This document shows positions 26,865 to 35,753 of a DNA stretch of 64,000 nucleotides, piece by piece. Position numbers and translations under genes: made by a program. Numbering within the stretch: the first letter of the stretch is position 1; every line of letters begins with the position of its first letter. Source of the stretch: Dyella choica (GTDB lineage Bacteria > Pseudomonadota > Gammaproteobacteria > Xanthomonadales > Rhodanobacteraceae). The notes under the pieces were generated by a model. That model ran no database searches, was not told the DNA's origin, and worked only from the letters and a program-made list of their open reading frames with translations. The DNA lies in NCBI RefSeq assembly GCF_003977665.1, contig NZ_RYYV01000009.1:1-64000 (forward strand). The letters are read 5' to 3'.

Positions 26865-28813
26865 GGCCGATCTCCTTCCACCGCCTGCCCGCTCATGCGC
26901 GTGCGGTATTCCAACTCGAACTTCTTTCTCAACAATCCGCCTGGATCGTCGGGCACGCGCTGCAGGTCATGGCGCACGTCGTTGGGTAGCTTGGACAGCG
27001 GATCGTCACTATCGACGCCTCCCAGTTCATACGCGGGCGCAGCTGTGGATTTGCGTTGCGCGCCAACCAAGGCTTGATCCATTTGAGCCCGCAACCCCTG
27101 CTGTGCTTCGGCTGCGCGTGCCCGCTCGCTGGTCGACGCAGGAGCAGGGGCTTGCTTCGATGCGCTCTGTGGCGATGAAGCATTCATATCGCGCTGACTG
27201 TCTTGCATTGGCCTGCCGTTGGCTGCAGGCGACTCGTTTTGCGCGCCATTATCTTTTTGCGCATTAGCTTGTTGTTCTTGCCCTTTCCGCGCTTGCTCTT
27301 GGCTTTGCTTGTCGCCCGCTGGGGGCGGCGGCTGATCAGACTGACCATGCTGCTGGCCTGGCGATTGCCCGGCCTGGCCGCTGGAGTTGTTCCGGCCGCC
27401 CTGCCCGCCCGAGTGCTGTTGTGGCGAAGACGATTGCGCCTGCTGCTGTTGTTCGCGCATCGCTGCCTCTACCAGCTTGCGGTTAGCTTGCGCATCTGCA
27501 TTGCGCGGATCAAGTTGCAACGCGTAGTCATAGGCTTTGATGGCGTCTTGATAGCGACCCAACTGGGCAAGCGAGTTGCCCAAGTTGTATTGAGCATCTG
27601 TGCCGTTGACGTGCTGCAGTGCTTCTACTGCCGCAGCGAAATCCTTGGCGCGGTAGGCCGCAGCACCTCGCAACGCTGGGTCCTGAGCGAGCCGCTGTGC
27701 CTTGCCAGCGTCCCCCTGACGCAACGCACTGGCCGCCTGCTGATCCGGGCGCTGCCACCAATCGCGCCAATCCGCCGCCCTGGCGGGAGCGGGCAGCAGC
27801 GGCAGCAAGACCAGCGGCAGCAGCAAGATCCAGCCACGCCGGAATGCCGTGGCGGTAACCAGCAGCAGCGGCAACAACAACCAAGGGCCGCGGTCTTGCC
27901 ACGCGTCCGCTTGCTGCCCCTCCGCAGCAGATGCGTGCTGTGCGGGATGCAATTGAGCATGCAACGAAGTGACGTCCTCGTTGCCTGCACCCATCGTCAC
28001 ATAGAGGCCGCCACCCGCTTCGGCGAGGGCGCGCAAATCCTGGTCGTTGCGACGGGCGATGGCGATATTGCCCTGATCGTCGTGCACGAAGCCGCCATCG
28101 GCCTTGGAGATTGGCGCGCCTTGCATAGTACCGATGCCCAGCACAGAAACATGCACGCCGCCAGACAACGCCGCACGCGCTGCTGCTTGCGCGCCGACAT
28201 CGGCATCGTCGGTCACCAAAACGATCGAGCCGCTGTCCAGCTTGGCGTCGTGCATCAGTTTCACGCCCTGGGCAATGGCTTGCGCGGCATTGTCGCCATC
28301 GACCGGCATCACGTCCGGCGACATGGCCTCAAGCAATGCATCCAAGCTGTGGGCATCGCTGGTCAGTGGCGCCACCACGAAGGATTGGCCGGCGTAGCCA
28401 ATCAGTGCGTTCAAACCATTTGGGTTGGCCGCCAGCAGATCGCGTGCCTTGTAGCGCGCACGGTCAATGCGGTTCGGCAACACGTCGCGCGCCAGCATAT
28501 GTTGCGATAGGGACAGCGCGACAACCTGCGCAGCGCGATCATTCAACATCGGCTCCGTCATCCGGCTCCAGCTCGGCCCTGCCAAAGCCAGTACGCCCAA
28601 TGTCCACCCAAGGGCGAGCAAACCCGAGGGTGCTCGGCTGTAACGCTCGCGGCCGCTGAGCAAGTGCGGCAGCAGTGCTGGATCGGCCAGTCGACCAAGC
28701 GCACGCTGAGCAACGTCACCACGCGTGCCGAGCCACACCAACAGCGGCAACGCCAGCAGTCCCAACAACCATAACGGCTGCAGGAAATGAAATTGGTGCA
28801 GCGCCTCGCTCAT
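26861..28813 (-). CDS. BatB/BatC-type fusion: VWA-like domain plus TPR
   Basis: 650-residue inner-membrane protein. Two membrane helices flank an N-terminal segment (LWLLGLLALPLLVWL and GLLALGWTLGVLALAG), then a VWA-like domain (about 80-300), then two helices (WLLLPLLLVTATAFRRGWILLLPLVLLPLL) and a BatC-like TPR region (AQYNLGNSLAQLGRYQDAIKAYDYALQLDPRNADAQANRKLV), then a Gln/Ser-rich tail. The VWA metal motif DxSxS reads S-L-S-Q-H, so metal binding is probably lost. The ATG at 28813 overlaps the batA stop (ATGA), preferred over the upstream start at 28840. Confidence 0.87.
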   Translation of the reverse strand: MSEALHQFHFLQPLWLLGLLALPLLVWLGTRGDVAQRALGRLADPALLPHLLSGRERYSRAPSGLLALGWTLGVLALAGPSWSRMTEPMLNDRAAQVVALSLSQHMLARDVLPNRIDRARYKARDLLAANPNGLNALIGYAGQSFVVAPLTSDAHSLDALLEAMSPDVMPVDGDNAAQAIAQGVKLMHDAKLDSGSIVLVTDDADVGAQAAARAALSGGVHVSVLGIGTMQGAPISKADGGFVHDDQGNIAIARRNDQDLRALAEAGGGLYVTMGAGNEDVTSLHAQLHPAQHASAAEGQQADAWQDRGPWLLLPLLLVTATAFRRGWILLLPLVLLPLLPAPARAADWRDWWQRPDQQAASALRQGDAGKAQRLAQDPALRGAAAYRAKDFAAAVEALQHVNGTDAQYNLGNSLAQLGRYQDAIKAYDYALQLDPRNADAQANRKLVEAAMREQQQQAQSSSPQQHSGGQGGRNNSSGQAGQSPGQQHGQSDQPPPPAGDKQSQEQARKGQEQQANAQKDNGAQNESPAANGRPMQDSQRDMNASSPQSASKQAPAPASTSERARAAEAQQGLRAQMDQALVGAQRKSTAAPAYELGGVDSDDPLSKLPNDVRHDLQRVPDDPGGLLRKKFELEYRTRMSGQAVEGDRP

Positions 28814-29787
28814 ACGCCCGCCTCTCTCCAGCGAGACCAAAGCAACCCGAACAGCAAACAGGCGCCGGCCAACACCAACGGCAAGCGAAACAATTCATGA
28901 TGCAAGCGGAACTCGCGTCCCTGCTGGGGCATGGGTTCCAGGGCGTCGATGGCACGATAAGCATCGGCGAGCTGGTTGCCATCGGTAGCGCGATAGAACT
29001 GGCCGCTGGTTTCATGCGCGATGTAAGTGAGCATGTCCGCATCCAGGTCGGCCGAAGGATTGATCACCCGATCGCCTAACAACCCTGGAACGACCATGCG
29101 GTTTGCACCAATGCCGATGGTATAGATGCGTACCCCGGCGGCTTTGGCGGCACGTGCGGCATCCTGCGGCGAGATGCTGCCGGAGTTGTTCACGCCATCG
29201 GTCAGCAGGATCAGTATGCGGGCCTGTTCCGGCAAGCCGGCCAAGCGCTTCACCGCCACGGCGATCGCATCGCCGATGGCGGTCTCGGTACCTGGCAGTC
29301 CCACCTCGGCGCCCTCTAGCTGCGCACGTACTGCGCCGAGGTCGTAGGTCAGTGGCGTCACCAGAAATGCACGAGTACCGAACAGCACCAGGCCGAGTTC
29401 GTCCCCGCTACGGCGTGAAATGAAATCGCCCGCAATCGCCTCCACCGCACCAAAACGGCTGAGCTGCTGGCCACCCAGCACCATGTCTGGCGTCTGCATG
29501 CTGCCGGAAAGATCGAGCGCAAGCATCATCGCTCGGCCGCTACGCGTTTGCGCTTGCGGTGGCCCCACGATCTGCGGCCTCGCAGCGGCAACGAGCAAAC
29601 TCAACCAACCGAGCGCCAGCAGCCAGGGGGCTAAGCTGCGCGTAGAGACTTGGCCGCCTGCGTTCCATGACAGTGATGCATACGGCAGGCGTAGCGCCAG
29701 CCCCGGCGCGACCGGCCCCAGGATGCGCCATACCAGCCACGGCAGCGGCAGCAGTGCGAATACCCAGGGCCATGCGAACTCAGGCAT
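28810..29787 (-). CDS. BatA-like VWA-domain membrane protein
   Basis: 325-residue protein. N-terminal helices (FAWPWVFALLPLPWLVWRIL, LAPWLLALGWLSLLVAAARP) precede a VWA domain whose MIDAS metal site is intact: LALDLSGSMQTPD (D-x-S-x-S), TPLTYD, and ILLTDGVNNSG. A C-terminal helix (LPLVLAGACLLFGLLW) anchors it, leaving the VWA domain between membrane spans as in other Bat proteins. It overlaps DUF4381 by 8 nt upstream and batB/C by 4 nt downstream. It is the presumed client or partner of the MoxR ATPase. Confidence 0.9.
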   Translation of the reverse strand: MPEFAWPWVFALLPLPWLVWRILGPVAPGLALRLPYASLSWNAGGQVSTRSLAPWLLALGWLSLLVAAARPQIVGPPQAQTRSGRAMMLALDLSGSMQTPDMVLGGQQLSRFGAVEAIAGDFISRRSGDELGLVLFGTRAFLVTPLTYDLGAVRAQLEGAEVGLPGTETAIGDAIAVAVKRLAGLPEQARILILLTDGVNNSGSISPQDAARAAKAAGVRIYTIGIGANRMVVPGLLGDRVINPSADLDADMLTYIAHETSGQFYRATDGNQLADAYRAIDALEPMPQQGREFRLHHELFRLPLVLAGACLLFGLLWSRWREAGV

Positions 29788-30280
29788 CTCCGCTCTCCAT
29801 CGGCTTCACGTGCCGCCATGCTGCCTGCAGCCAGCGCTGTACCGCAGTTTCGGCGGCAACCCGATCGAATCCCGCACGAGGTTGATACATGCACGCTTCA
29901 AGGGTCATCAGCGTATCGAGCGTAGCGTTGTCGACCGGCACCCGTGCCAACACTCTTCGCCAGGGTTCGCCCTGCAAATGGTGGGAGTCAGCTGCGTAAC
30001 ACCGCGCGGCCCGACGTAGAAGCTGATGCAACGCTGTGGCGTGTGCAACATCATCGCTGGCGTGACGGCCCGCCAGTTGCCTGATTTGGGCCAGCACGCG
30101 TGCCCGCCAGATCCGCGCCCTGCGCACCCGGCGAAAGAACAGATAGCCGGTCGCCACAGCCAGGCATATCCCGCCAAACAATAGCCACCATCCCGGTGCA
30201 GGCGGCCACCATGGCGGGGCGGCTGGCAGATGGATGTCGCGCAGCGGCAAGCTGTCCTGCTGCGGGAACCACGTACTCAT
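29780..30280 (-). CDS. DUF4381-family membrane protein of the MoxR/Bat operon
   Basis: 166-residue protein with one N-terminal membrane helix (about 31-49, WWLLFGGICLAVATGYLFFRR) preceded by the family-typical PLRDIHLPAAPPWWPPAPGWW. The cytoplasmic part is helical (RVLAQIRQLAGRH...ALHQLLRRAARCYA). Its place between the DUF58 and batA genes, with 4-nt and 8-nt overlaps, is the normal place of DUF4381. It has no known enzymatic function; it is probably a structural member of the VWA/MoxR complex. Confidence 0.85.
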   Translation of the reverse strand: MSTWFPQQDSLPLRDIHLPAAPPWWPPAPGWWLLFGGICLAVATGYLFFRRVRRARIWRARVLAQIRQLAGRHASDDVAHATALHQLLRRAARCYAADSHHLQGEPWRRVLARVPVDNATLDTLMTLEACMYQPRAGFDRVAAETAVQRWLQAAWRHVKPMESGDA

Positions 30281-31209
30281 CGCCGCCCCCCCGCATTGCG
30301 CAGCAGCGCACTGATCGCATCCAGTGGATCGGCGGCAGTATCGATGACGCGATGAGGAATCCCGAGCGATGCCGCCATCGCTGCAAGCCTCGCCTGCCCT
30401 TCGCCCAGACTTTGCTGGAACGCCAGTCGTTGCGGCTCGGATTGTAGGTTCAGCCGCTGCCGCAGGCCTCCATGTTCAATGGGATAGCTGCCCGCCGGTG
30501 CCGGCTGCAGTTCCAGCGCGTCGGCGACGATCAAAATACGTATTGCCGTATGGCGAAGCATTTCCAGCAGACGATCGCGCGACGCTGGATCGCTGCTCTG
30601 CCCGTCGCTGATGAGCAACACGCGATTGGCGCCATGCTGCAGTTTGATCACGTGCTGCAACGCCTGCGATAGCGGCTCGCTCTGGCCGGATGTCACGGCA
30701 TCAGATGTTGCCAATGCGCCACAGACATCCAACGCTCCACGCAAACCCGCACGGGGACGTTGCAGGTGGCTGCTCTCGCCGAACACCATCATTCCCACAC
30801 GCTCACCGGCCTTGACCGCATGCCATGCGGCCAAGCCCGCAGCACGGGCGGCCTGCACGGACTTGAAGCGCACGCGTGTACCAAAGCGCATGCCTGGATG
30901 CTGATCGAACAAAATCAGCAATTGCCCCTCGCGCTCCTCCTGAAACAACTTGGTGTGCAGACGGCCGCTGCGCGCGGTCAGGCGCCAATCCAGCCGGCGC
31001 ACGTCATCGCCGGGCTGGTAGGCGCGGGATTCGGCGTAGTCCATGCCTCGACCATATAAACGGCTGGTTTGTGTGCCCACTCGTGTTGCGCGACTATCCT
31101 GCGGCGGCATGCGCAAACGTGCCACACGACCGCGCAGGGCGATCAGTTCCGCCAGGGAAACGCGGACGCGCCCGTCGCCATCCACTTGATTGGCTGCGAC
31201 AATGTTCAC
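30277..31209 (-). CDS. DUF58 domain protein of the MoxR/Bat operon
   Basis: 310-residue soluble protein. The DUF58 hallmark YQPGDDVRRLDWRLTARSGRLHTKLFQEEREGQLLILFDQHPGMRFG lies at about 65-110, where the aspartate-containing LFDQHPGMRFG is a VWA-like first strand. A VWA-like remainder (ANRVLLISDGQSSDP) follows. GTG start, overlapping the moxR stop by 4 nt (GTGA). DUF58 proteins accompany MoxR ATPases across bacteria and are thought to link the ATPase to membrane VWA proteins. Unlike many DUF58 proteins it has no N-terminal membrane helices. Confidence 0.88.
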   Translation of the reverse strand: MNIVAANQVDGDGRVRVSLAELIALRGRVARLRMPPQDSRATRVGTQTSRLYGRGMDYAESRAYQPGDDVRRLDWRLTARSGRLHTKLFQEEREGQLLILFDQHPGMRFGTRVRFKSVQAARAAGLAAWHAVKAGERVGMMVFGESSHLQRPRAGLRGALDVCGALATSDAVTSGQSEPLSQALQHVIKLQHGANRVLLISDGQSSDPASRDRLLEMLRHTAIRILIVADALELQPAPAGSYPIEHGGLRQRLNLQSEPQRLAFQQSLGEGQARLAAMAASLGIPHRVIDTAADPLDAISALLRNAGGRR

Positions 31210-32201
31210 GGCAACGGAACGAGATCCAGCAAGCGATCGATGACCTTGTCGCTGCGGATGCCTTCGGCTTCCGCTTCATAGCTGAGCAGCACGCGGTGAC
31301 GCAGCACTTCATGGACGATGGCGTGCACGTCTTCCGGCAGCGCAAAGTCACGTCCGGCCAGCCACGCGTGAGCGCGAGCACCGCGGTCCAAGGCAATGGT
31401 GGCGCGCGGACTCGCGCCCCAGGCGATCCAGCGTTTGAGTTCGGGGCCGTATTGACCAGCATCTCGCGTGGCCAGCACCAATTGCGCGAGGTATTGCTCC
31501 AGGGCGGGCGCCACGTGCACCCCCAATACGGCTTGGCGCGCGGCAAAGACATCTTCCTGCGACAGCAATGGCGTGGTGGCAACGGATGTGCATGCCGGCT
31601 TGGCAGCCTGCTCGCGCGCCAGGCGCAGTATCGCCAACTCGGCCGCCGCATCGGGATAGCCGATCGTCACATGCAGCAGGAAGCGGTCGAGCTGTGCCTC
31701 GGGCAACGCGAAAGTACCTTCCTGCTCGATCGGGTTCTGGGTCGCCATCACCATGAACAGTTCCGGCAGGCGCCAGGTGTTGCGTCCCACGGTGATTTGC
31801 CGCTCCGCCATCGCCTCCAGCAGCGCCGACTGCACCTTGGCAGGCGCGCGATTGATTTCGTCGGCGAGCACGATGTTGTGAAACAGCGGCCCGCGTTCGA
31901 ACTCGAAGGTAGCGGACTGCGGGCGGAATACATCGGTGCCGGTGAGGTCGGCGGGCAGCAGGTCCGGGGTGAATTGCACGCGATGGAAATCGGCGTCGAT
32001 ACGCGTGGCCAGAGCCTTCACCGCGGTGGTCTTGGCCAGGCCCGGCGCGCCTTCAACCAGCAGGTGGCCATCCGCCAGCAGGGCGATCAGCAGGCAATCG
32101 ATAAGCCGCGGCTGGCCGATGATCTGTTGCCGCAATCCGTCGCGGAGACGGGAAAACACTGTTTGCAGATGCCCGAGGGTGGGGGCGTGGGGCATGTCCA
32201 T
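31206..32201 (-). CDS. MoxR-family AAA+ ATPase
   Basis: 331-residue chaperone-type ATPase. Seen: an N-terminal helix ending GLRQQIIGQPRLIDCLLIALLADGHLLVEGAPGLAKTTAVKAL with Walker A GAPGLAKT, Walker B NIVLADEINRAPAKVQSALLEAM, sensor 1 MATQNPIEQEGTF and sensor 2 SPRATIALDRGARAHAWLAGRDFALPEDV. It is the first gene of the six-gene operon with DUF58, DUF4381, batA, batB/C and batD, each joined by short overlaps. AGGA lies 7 nt before the ATG at 32201; an in-frame start at 32276 is rejected. Its role is ATP-driven maturation of VWA clients (inferred from family). Confidence 0.92.
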   Translation of the reverse strand: MDMPHAPTLGHLQTVFSRLRDGLRQQIIGQPRLIDCLLIALLADGHLLVEGAPGLAKTTAVKALATRIDADFHRVQFTPDLLPADLTGTDVFRPQSATFEFERGPLFHNIVLADEINRAPAKVQSALLEAMAERQITVGRNTWRLPELFMVMATQNPIEQEGTFALPEAQLDRFLLHVTIGYPDAAAELAILRLAREQAAKPACTSVATTPLLSQEDVFAARQAVLGVHVAPALEQYLAQLVLATRDAGQYGPELKRWIAWGASPRATIALDRGARAHAWLAGRDFALPEDVHAIVHEVLRHRVLLSYEAEAEGIRSDKVIDRLLDLVPLP

Positions 32202-32279
32202 CCGAAAATCCTGTACCGCTGGGTGGGGTTTGAGACCACGCTGCCGTAGGAAAGTTTGGCCGCTTGCCTGTTGCAAAGC

Positions 32280-32309
32280 AAAAGGGGCGGCACACAGGCC
32301 GCCCCTTTT
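32280..32309. terminator. Strong bidirectional terminator after pilQ
   Basis: Perfect 12-bp arms AAAAGGGGCGGC (32280-32291) and GCCGCCCCTTTT (32298-32309) with an ACACAG loop. On the minus strand it lies 22 nt past the pilQ stop and ends in a T-run, isolating the pil operon from moxR; it works equally in the other direction. Confidence 0.85.
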
Positions 32310-32330
32310 CGCTTTAAGTGAATCCCACGC

Positions 32331-34538
32331 TTATTGCAGGCTGTCGCTGAGGATGCGCGGGGTCACGAAGATCAGCAGTTCGCCCTTGTTGTTGACGCGC
32401 TGAGTACTGCGGAACAGGAAACCTACCCCGGGAATGTCGCCCAGCCACGGCACCTTGTTCAGGTTGTCGGTCTTGCTGATTTCGTAGATACCGCCCAGCA
32501 CCACTGTCTGCCCGTTGTCCACCAGCACCGAGGTATTGAGCGAGCGAGTATCGATCACCGGCACCTGGCCACTACCCGGCACGGTGATGTAGTTGTGCAG
32601 CGAATCCTTGTTCACGTTGATGGCCAGGAAGACGCGGTTGTCGGCGGTAATGGTCGGCGTGACCTTGAGCTCCAGCACCGCATCCTTGAATGCCACCGTG
32701 GCCGTACCGCTGCCGCCACCGCCACCCACGCTGTTCTGGAAGGTGACGTAGCCGATTTCCTGACCCTGGCGAATATCGGCTTCCTGCTGGTTGGCAGTGA
32801 TCACGCGCGGACTGGAGACCAGCTGGCTGCGCCCTTCGGACTGTGCGGCAGACAACTCCAGATCCAACGCGTAATTCTTGCCAAGGATCGCGGCGGCGAT
32901 GGTCGAGGCGGTGCCGGTACTCGGCGTAGCCGGCAGATTGACTGACTGGTAATTCTGCAAACCGTTGTAAGTGGTGGTGGTGGTGCCGCTGGTCGTCGCC
33001 GGCAGCAAGCCGCTGCCCAGTGACAGTGTCTGGCCGCTCGGGTTGATGTGCCGGCCGTTGATACCCCATTGAACACCCAGGTCACGCTCGAAGTCGTCGG
33101 TCGCGATCACGATGCGCGACTCGATCAGCACCTGCTGCACCGGACGATCCAGCTGCGCGACGATCGCACGGACCTCGGCGGTTTTTTCGGCCGTATCGTT
33201 GAGCAGCAAGGTATTGGTGCGCTGATCGAAGGTCACGCTACCGCGCGGCGAGAGGAAGCCACGATGCTGGGTAGCCGCACCGCCCGCTCCACCGCTACTG
33301 CCACCCTGGCTTTGCTGGGCACCGGTGGTCAGCAGCTTGGTAATCTCCTGAGCCTTGCCATAACTGATCGGAATGTAAGTGGTGATCAGCGGCGCGTTGT
33401 CTTGCGCCTTGAAGCGCGCGTCGGCAAGGCTCTGCTCGTAATCGGCCAGCTCCTTCTGCGGCGCAATCCAGATCACGTTGCCGTCGCGGCGCTTGTCCAG
33501 ATCCTTGGCGCGCAGCACCACATCCAGCGCCTGATCCCACGGCACGTTGACCAGACGCAGTGTCACACTGCCGCCCACGGTATCGGAAGCAACCAGATTC
33601 ACGCCCGACACGTCAGCCAGCAATTGCAGAGCCGAACGCACCGGGATGTCCTGGAAGTTGAAGGTCACGCGGTTGCCCGTGTAGACCGGCTGCGCTTCGG
33701 AAGCAGGATTGGTGTTCTTCGCTTCCTGTTTCTTCGGCATCACCTCTATGACGTACTGGTTGCCGGTCTGGTAGGAGGAAGTTTCCACGTCGCCACTATA
33801 GGCGATGTCGATATGCGCACCGCTCGGCGTGGCCTTCGGCGAAATCGACTGCACCGGCGTGGCGAAGTCGAGCACATTCAAGCGCTGCGCATGGTCCGCT
33901 GGGAGCTGTGCGTTGACGACATCGACGGTGATGTTGCCGTTTTCGCGATGCATGTTCGCATTCGCGCCGCTACCGTTGAAATTGATCAGCACGCGGCCGG
34001 AACCGTTGGCACCGCGCTGGAAGTCGATGTTGCTGATCGCCGGCCCATTCTGCGCCGACGGCAACGCCTTGGAAGGATCGATGCTGGCCGCCGTGGTCAC
34101 CGGCTGCGACTGCGTGCCGTTGTTGACCACCAACACCAGGCTGTTGCCTTCCACTCGCGACTTGTACGTGGATGCCTGCATCAGTTCGACCACGACGCGC
34201 GTACGTCCGCCGGCCGCAATGGCCGACACGCCGGTCGTGGTGCCCACGCCGATGTCCTGATGGCGTGCAGCGTCATTGGTGGTATCCGGAAAGTCGATCG
34301 CGATACGCGGCGGGGTTTCCGTCGTGAAGATGTTGGGCTGCGGCAGCTGGTTGCTGTCGAAGTTCATACGCACTTCGACCTTACCGCCGGACAAAGGCTT
34401 GTAGGTGATGTTTTGCAGCGTGCTGGTTGCTGCAGCGGTGGTCGCCCAGGCTGCAGCGCCCAGCACCATCACGGTCATCAGGCAACGGCTGGCCAGGTGC
34501 ATGGCGCGACTCCGGACTGTTTGGTTGGGATTGGTCAT
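32331..34538 (-). CDS. pilQ: PilQ, type IV pilus outer-membrane secretin
   Basis: 735-residue secretin. Signal region LASRCLMTVMVLGAAAWATTAAA; two AMIN domains (about 40-130 and 170-260, e.g. KVEVRMNFDSNQLPQPNIF) that bind peptidoglycan; secretin N0/N1 domains (VTFNFQDIPVRSALQLLADVSGVNLVASDTV; APLITTYIPISYGKAQEITKLL); and the C-terminal secretin barrel ending LVSSPRVITANQQEADIRQGQEIGYVTF... VPWLGDIPGVGFLFRSTQRVNNKGELLIFVTPRIL. The multimeric ring lets the pilus through the outer membrane. The ATG at 34538 is 19 nt after pilP. Last gene of pilMNOPQ. Confidence 0.95.
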   Translation of the reverse strand: MTNPNQTVRSRAMHLASRCLMTVMVLGAAAWATTAAATSTLQNITYKPLSGGKVEVRMNFDSNQLPQPNIFTTETPPRIAIDFPDTTNDAARHQDIGVGTTTGVSAIAAGGRTRVVVELMQASTYKSRVEGNSLVLVVNNGTQSQPVTTAASIDPSKALPSAQNGPAISNIDFQRGANGSGRVLINFNGSGANANMHRENGNITVDVVNAQLPADHAQRLNVLDFATPVQSISPKATPSGAHIDIAYSGDVETSSYQTGNQYVIEVMPKKQEAKNTNPASEAQPVYTGNRVTFNFQDIPVRSALQLLADVSGVNLVASDTVGGSVTLRLVNVPWDQALDVVLRAKDLDKRRDGNVIWIAPQKELADYEQSLADARFKAQDNAPLITTYIPISYGKAQEITKLLTTGAQQSQGGSSGGAGGAATQHRGFLSPRGSVTFDQRTNTLLLNDTAEKTAEVRAIVAQLDRPVQQVLIESRIVIATDDFERDLGVQWGINGRHINPSGQTLSLGSGLLPATTSGTTTTTYNGLQNYQSVNLPATPSTGTASTIAAAILGKNYALDLELSAAQSEGRSQLVSSPRVITANQQEADIRQGQEIGYVTFQNSVGGGGGSGTATVAFKDAVLELKVTPTITADNRVFLAINVNKDSLHNYITVPGSGQVPVIDTRSLNTSVLVDNGQTVVLGGIYEISKTDNLNKVPWLGDIPGVGFLFRSTQRVNNKGELLIFVTPRILSDSLQ

Positions 34539-34557
34539 GGCATCAGCCCCTGTATTC

Positions 34558-35091
34558 CTATTTCGCCTCAAGCGCGATGCTGGCCGGACGTTCCATCCAG
34601 CCGCCATTGCCGTTGGAAACCAATTCGACCAGCTCGACGTGGTCACCGCTGATGGCGGAGACGCGGCCGTAGTTCTGGCCCATGTATTCATTGATGTGCA
34701 CGCGATGGATCACGCCGCCCGGGTCCTTGATGAGTGCCTCCGTGCCGGATCCGGCACCGATCGTGCCAACCATCCTCAAGCTATCCAGCGCGTAGGCCTC
34801 GAGCGGCTGGCGCGGGCGGCCTTCGTCCGGTCGCGGACCGTTGCCCTGATTCAACTCGTCCTGGCTGGGGCTGAACGGATCGCGCTTGTCCTGATCGTTG
34901 TAGGTGAAACTCTCGAAAGTCTTGATCACCGGCAAGGCCGGGATCGGAGCACCACGCTTGGCTTTTTCCTGCGCAACCCAGTCACGCAGATCGGACATGC
35001 CGCGCGTGCAACCGCTCAGGACGAGCGCGGTTGCGACCACCAGCGACAGCTTCGCCAGGCGGGCCGGCTTCATGGCAGTCATGGCTCTCAT
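34558..35091 (-). CDS. pilP: PilP, type IV pilus inner-membrane lipoprotein
   Basis: 177-residue lipoprotein. The lipobox LVLSGC gives a lipidated Cys28. The PilP core contains ALPVIKTFESFTYNDQDKRDPFSPSQDE, the QPLEAYALDSLRMVGTI strand typical of the HR domain that docks on PilQ, and GVIHRVHINEYMGQNYGRVSAISGDHVELVELV. It bridges PilN/PilO in the inner membrane to the PilQ secretin. The start overlaps the pilO stop (ATGA). Confidence 0.93.
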   Translation of the reverse strand: MRAMTAMKPARLAKLSLVVATALVLSGCTRGMSDLRDWVAQEKAKRGAPIPALPVIKTFESFTYNDQDKRDPFSPSQDELNQGNGPRPDEGRPRQPLEAYALDSLRMVGTIGAGSGTEALIKDPGGVIHRVHINEYMGQNYGRVSAISGDHVELVELVSNGNGGWMERPASIALEAK

Positions 35092-35753
35092 TTCTGCCCC
35101 CCGGGCTTCTTCGCCTTGTTGCCGGCCTCGCTGGTTTCGGAGTCTTCGAGGTAGCGATAGGTCTTCACCGTACCCTGCAGCACGAGCAACTGGTTGGAAG
35201 CGGGCTCGGCGCCCTTGCCCGGCGGATTGAGCGGTGTCAGCGAAACGTCATGCATGGTGAGAATCACCACACGCGGCAATGACGCTACACCGCTGATGAA
35301 GGAGCCGAATTGGTGGTAGGTGCCGACCATTTTCAGCTGGATGGGTTTTTCCGCGTAGAAATCCTTTGGAATTTCGGTACCCGGCTGGAACAGCTCCTGC
35401 TGCAGGCCTGCCGACAGTGCCGTCTGCGATACATCCACCAGCAGTTCGGGCATTTCGGTCTTGCTGGGCAGCTGGCGCAGCAGCTGGCGCAGCATGTCCT
35501 TCATTTCATCCAACTGCTGTTGCAGGGCTTCGAGATTGACCGATTTGGCCTGCTTGTCGGAGAACTCCCGCTTGAGACCCTCCTCCTTGCCGGCAAGGTT
35601 CTGCAGCGTGTCCTGCTGATCGCTGATCACCATGTACCAGCCGATCAGCATGATCACCAGGAACAGCAGCACCGTGAAAAACGTCTTGACTGACTTCGGC
35701 CAGCCGCCGATGTTGTTGCGGTCGAGACTGCGCAGATCGTCGAAGAGTTTCAT
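35088..35753 (-). CDS. pilO: PilO, type IV pilus inner-membrane platform protein
   Basis: 221-residue bitopic protein. The single helix (about 24-43, FFTVLLFLVIMLIGWYMVIS) is followed by a coiled coil (about 50-85, GLKREFSDKQAKSVNLEALQQQLDEM) and a ferredoxin-like periplasmic domain (GTEIPKDFYAEKPIQLKMVGTYHQFGSFISGVASLPRVV). It dimerises with PilN to form the periplasmic ring of the pilus machine. It shares one base with pilN (TGATG) and overlaps pilP by 4 nt. Confidence 0.94.
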   Translation of the reverse strand: MKLFDDLRSLDRNNIGGWPKSVKTFFTVLLFLVIMLIGWYMVISDQQDTLQNLAGKEEGLKREFSDKQAKSVNLEALQQQLDEMKDMLRQLLRQLPSKTEMPELLVDVSQTALSAGLQQELFQPGTEIPKDFYAEKPIQLKMVGTYHQFGSFISGVASLPRVVILTMHDVSLTPLNPPGKGAEPASNQLLVLQGTVKTYRYLEDSETSEAGNKAKKPGGQK

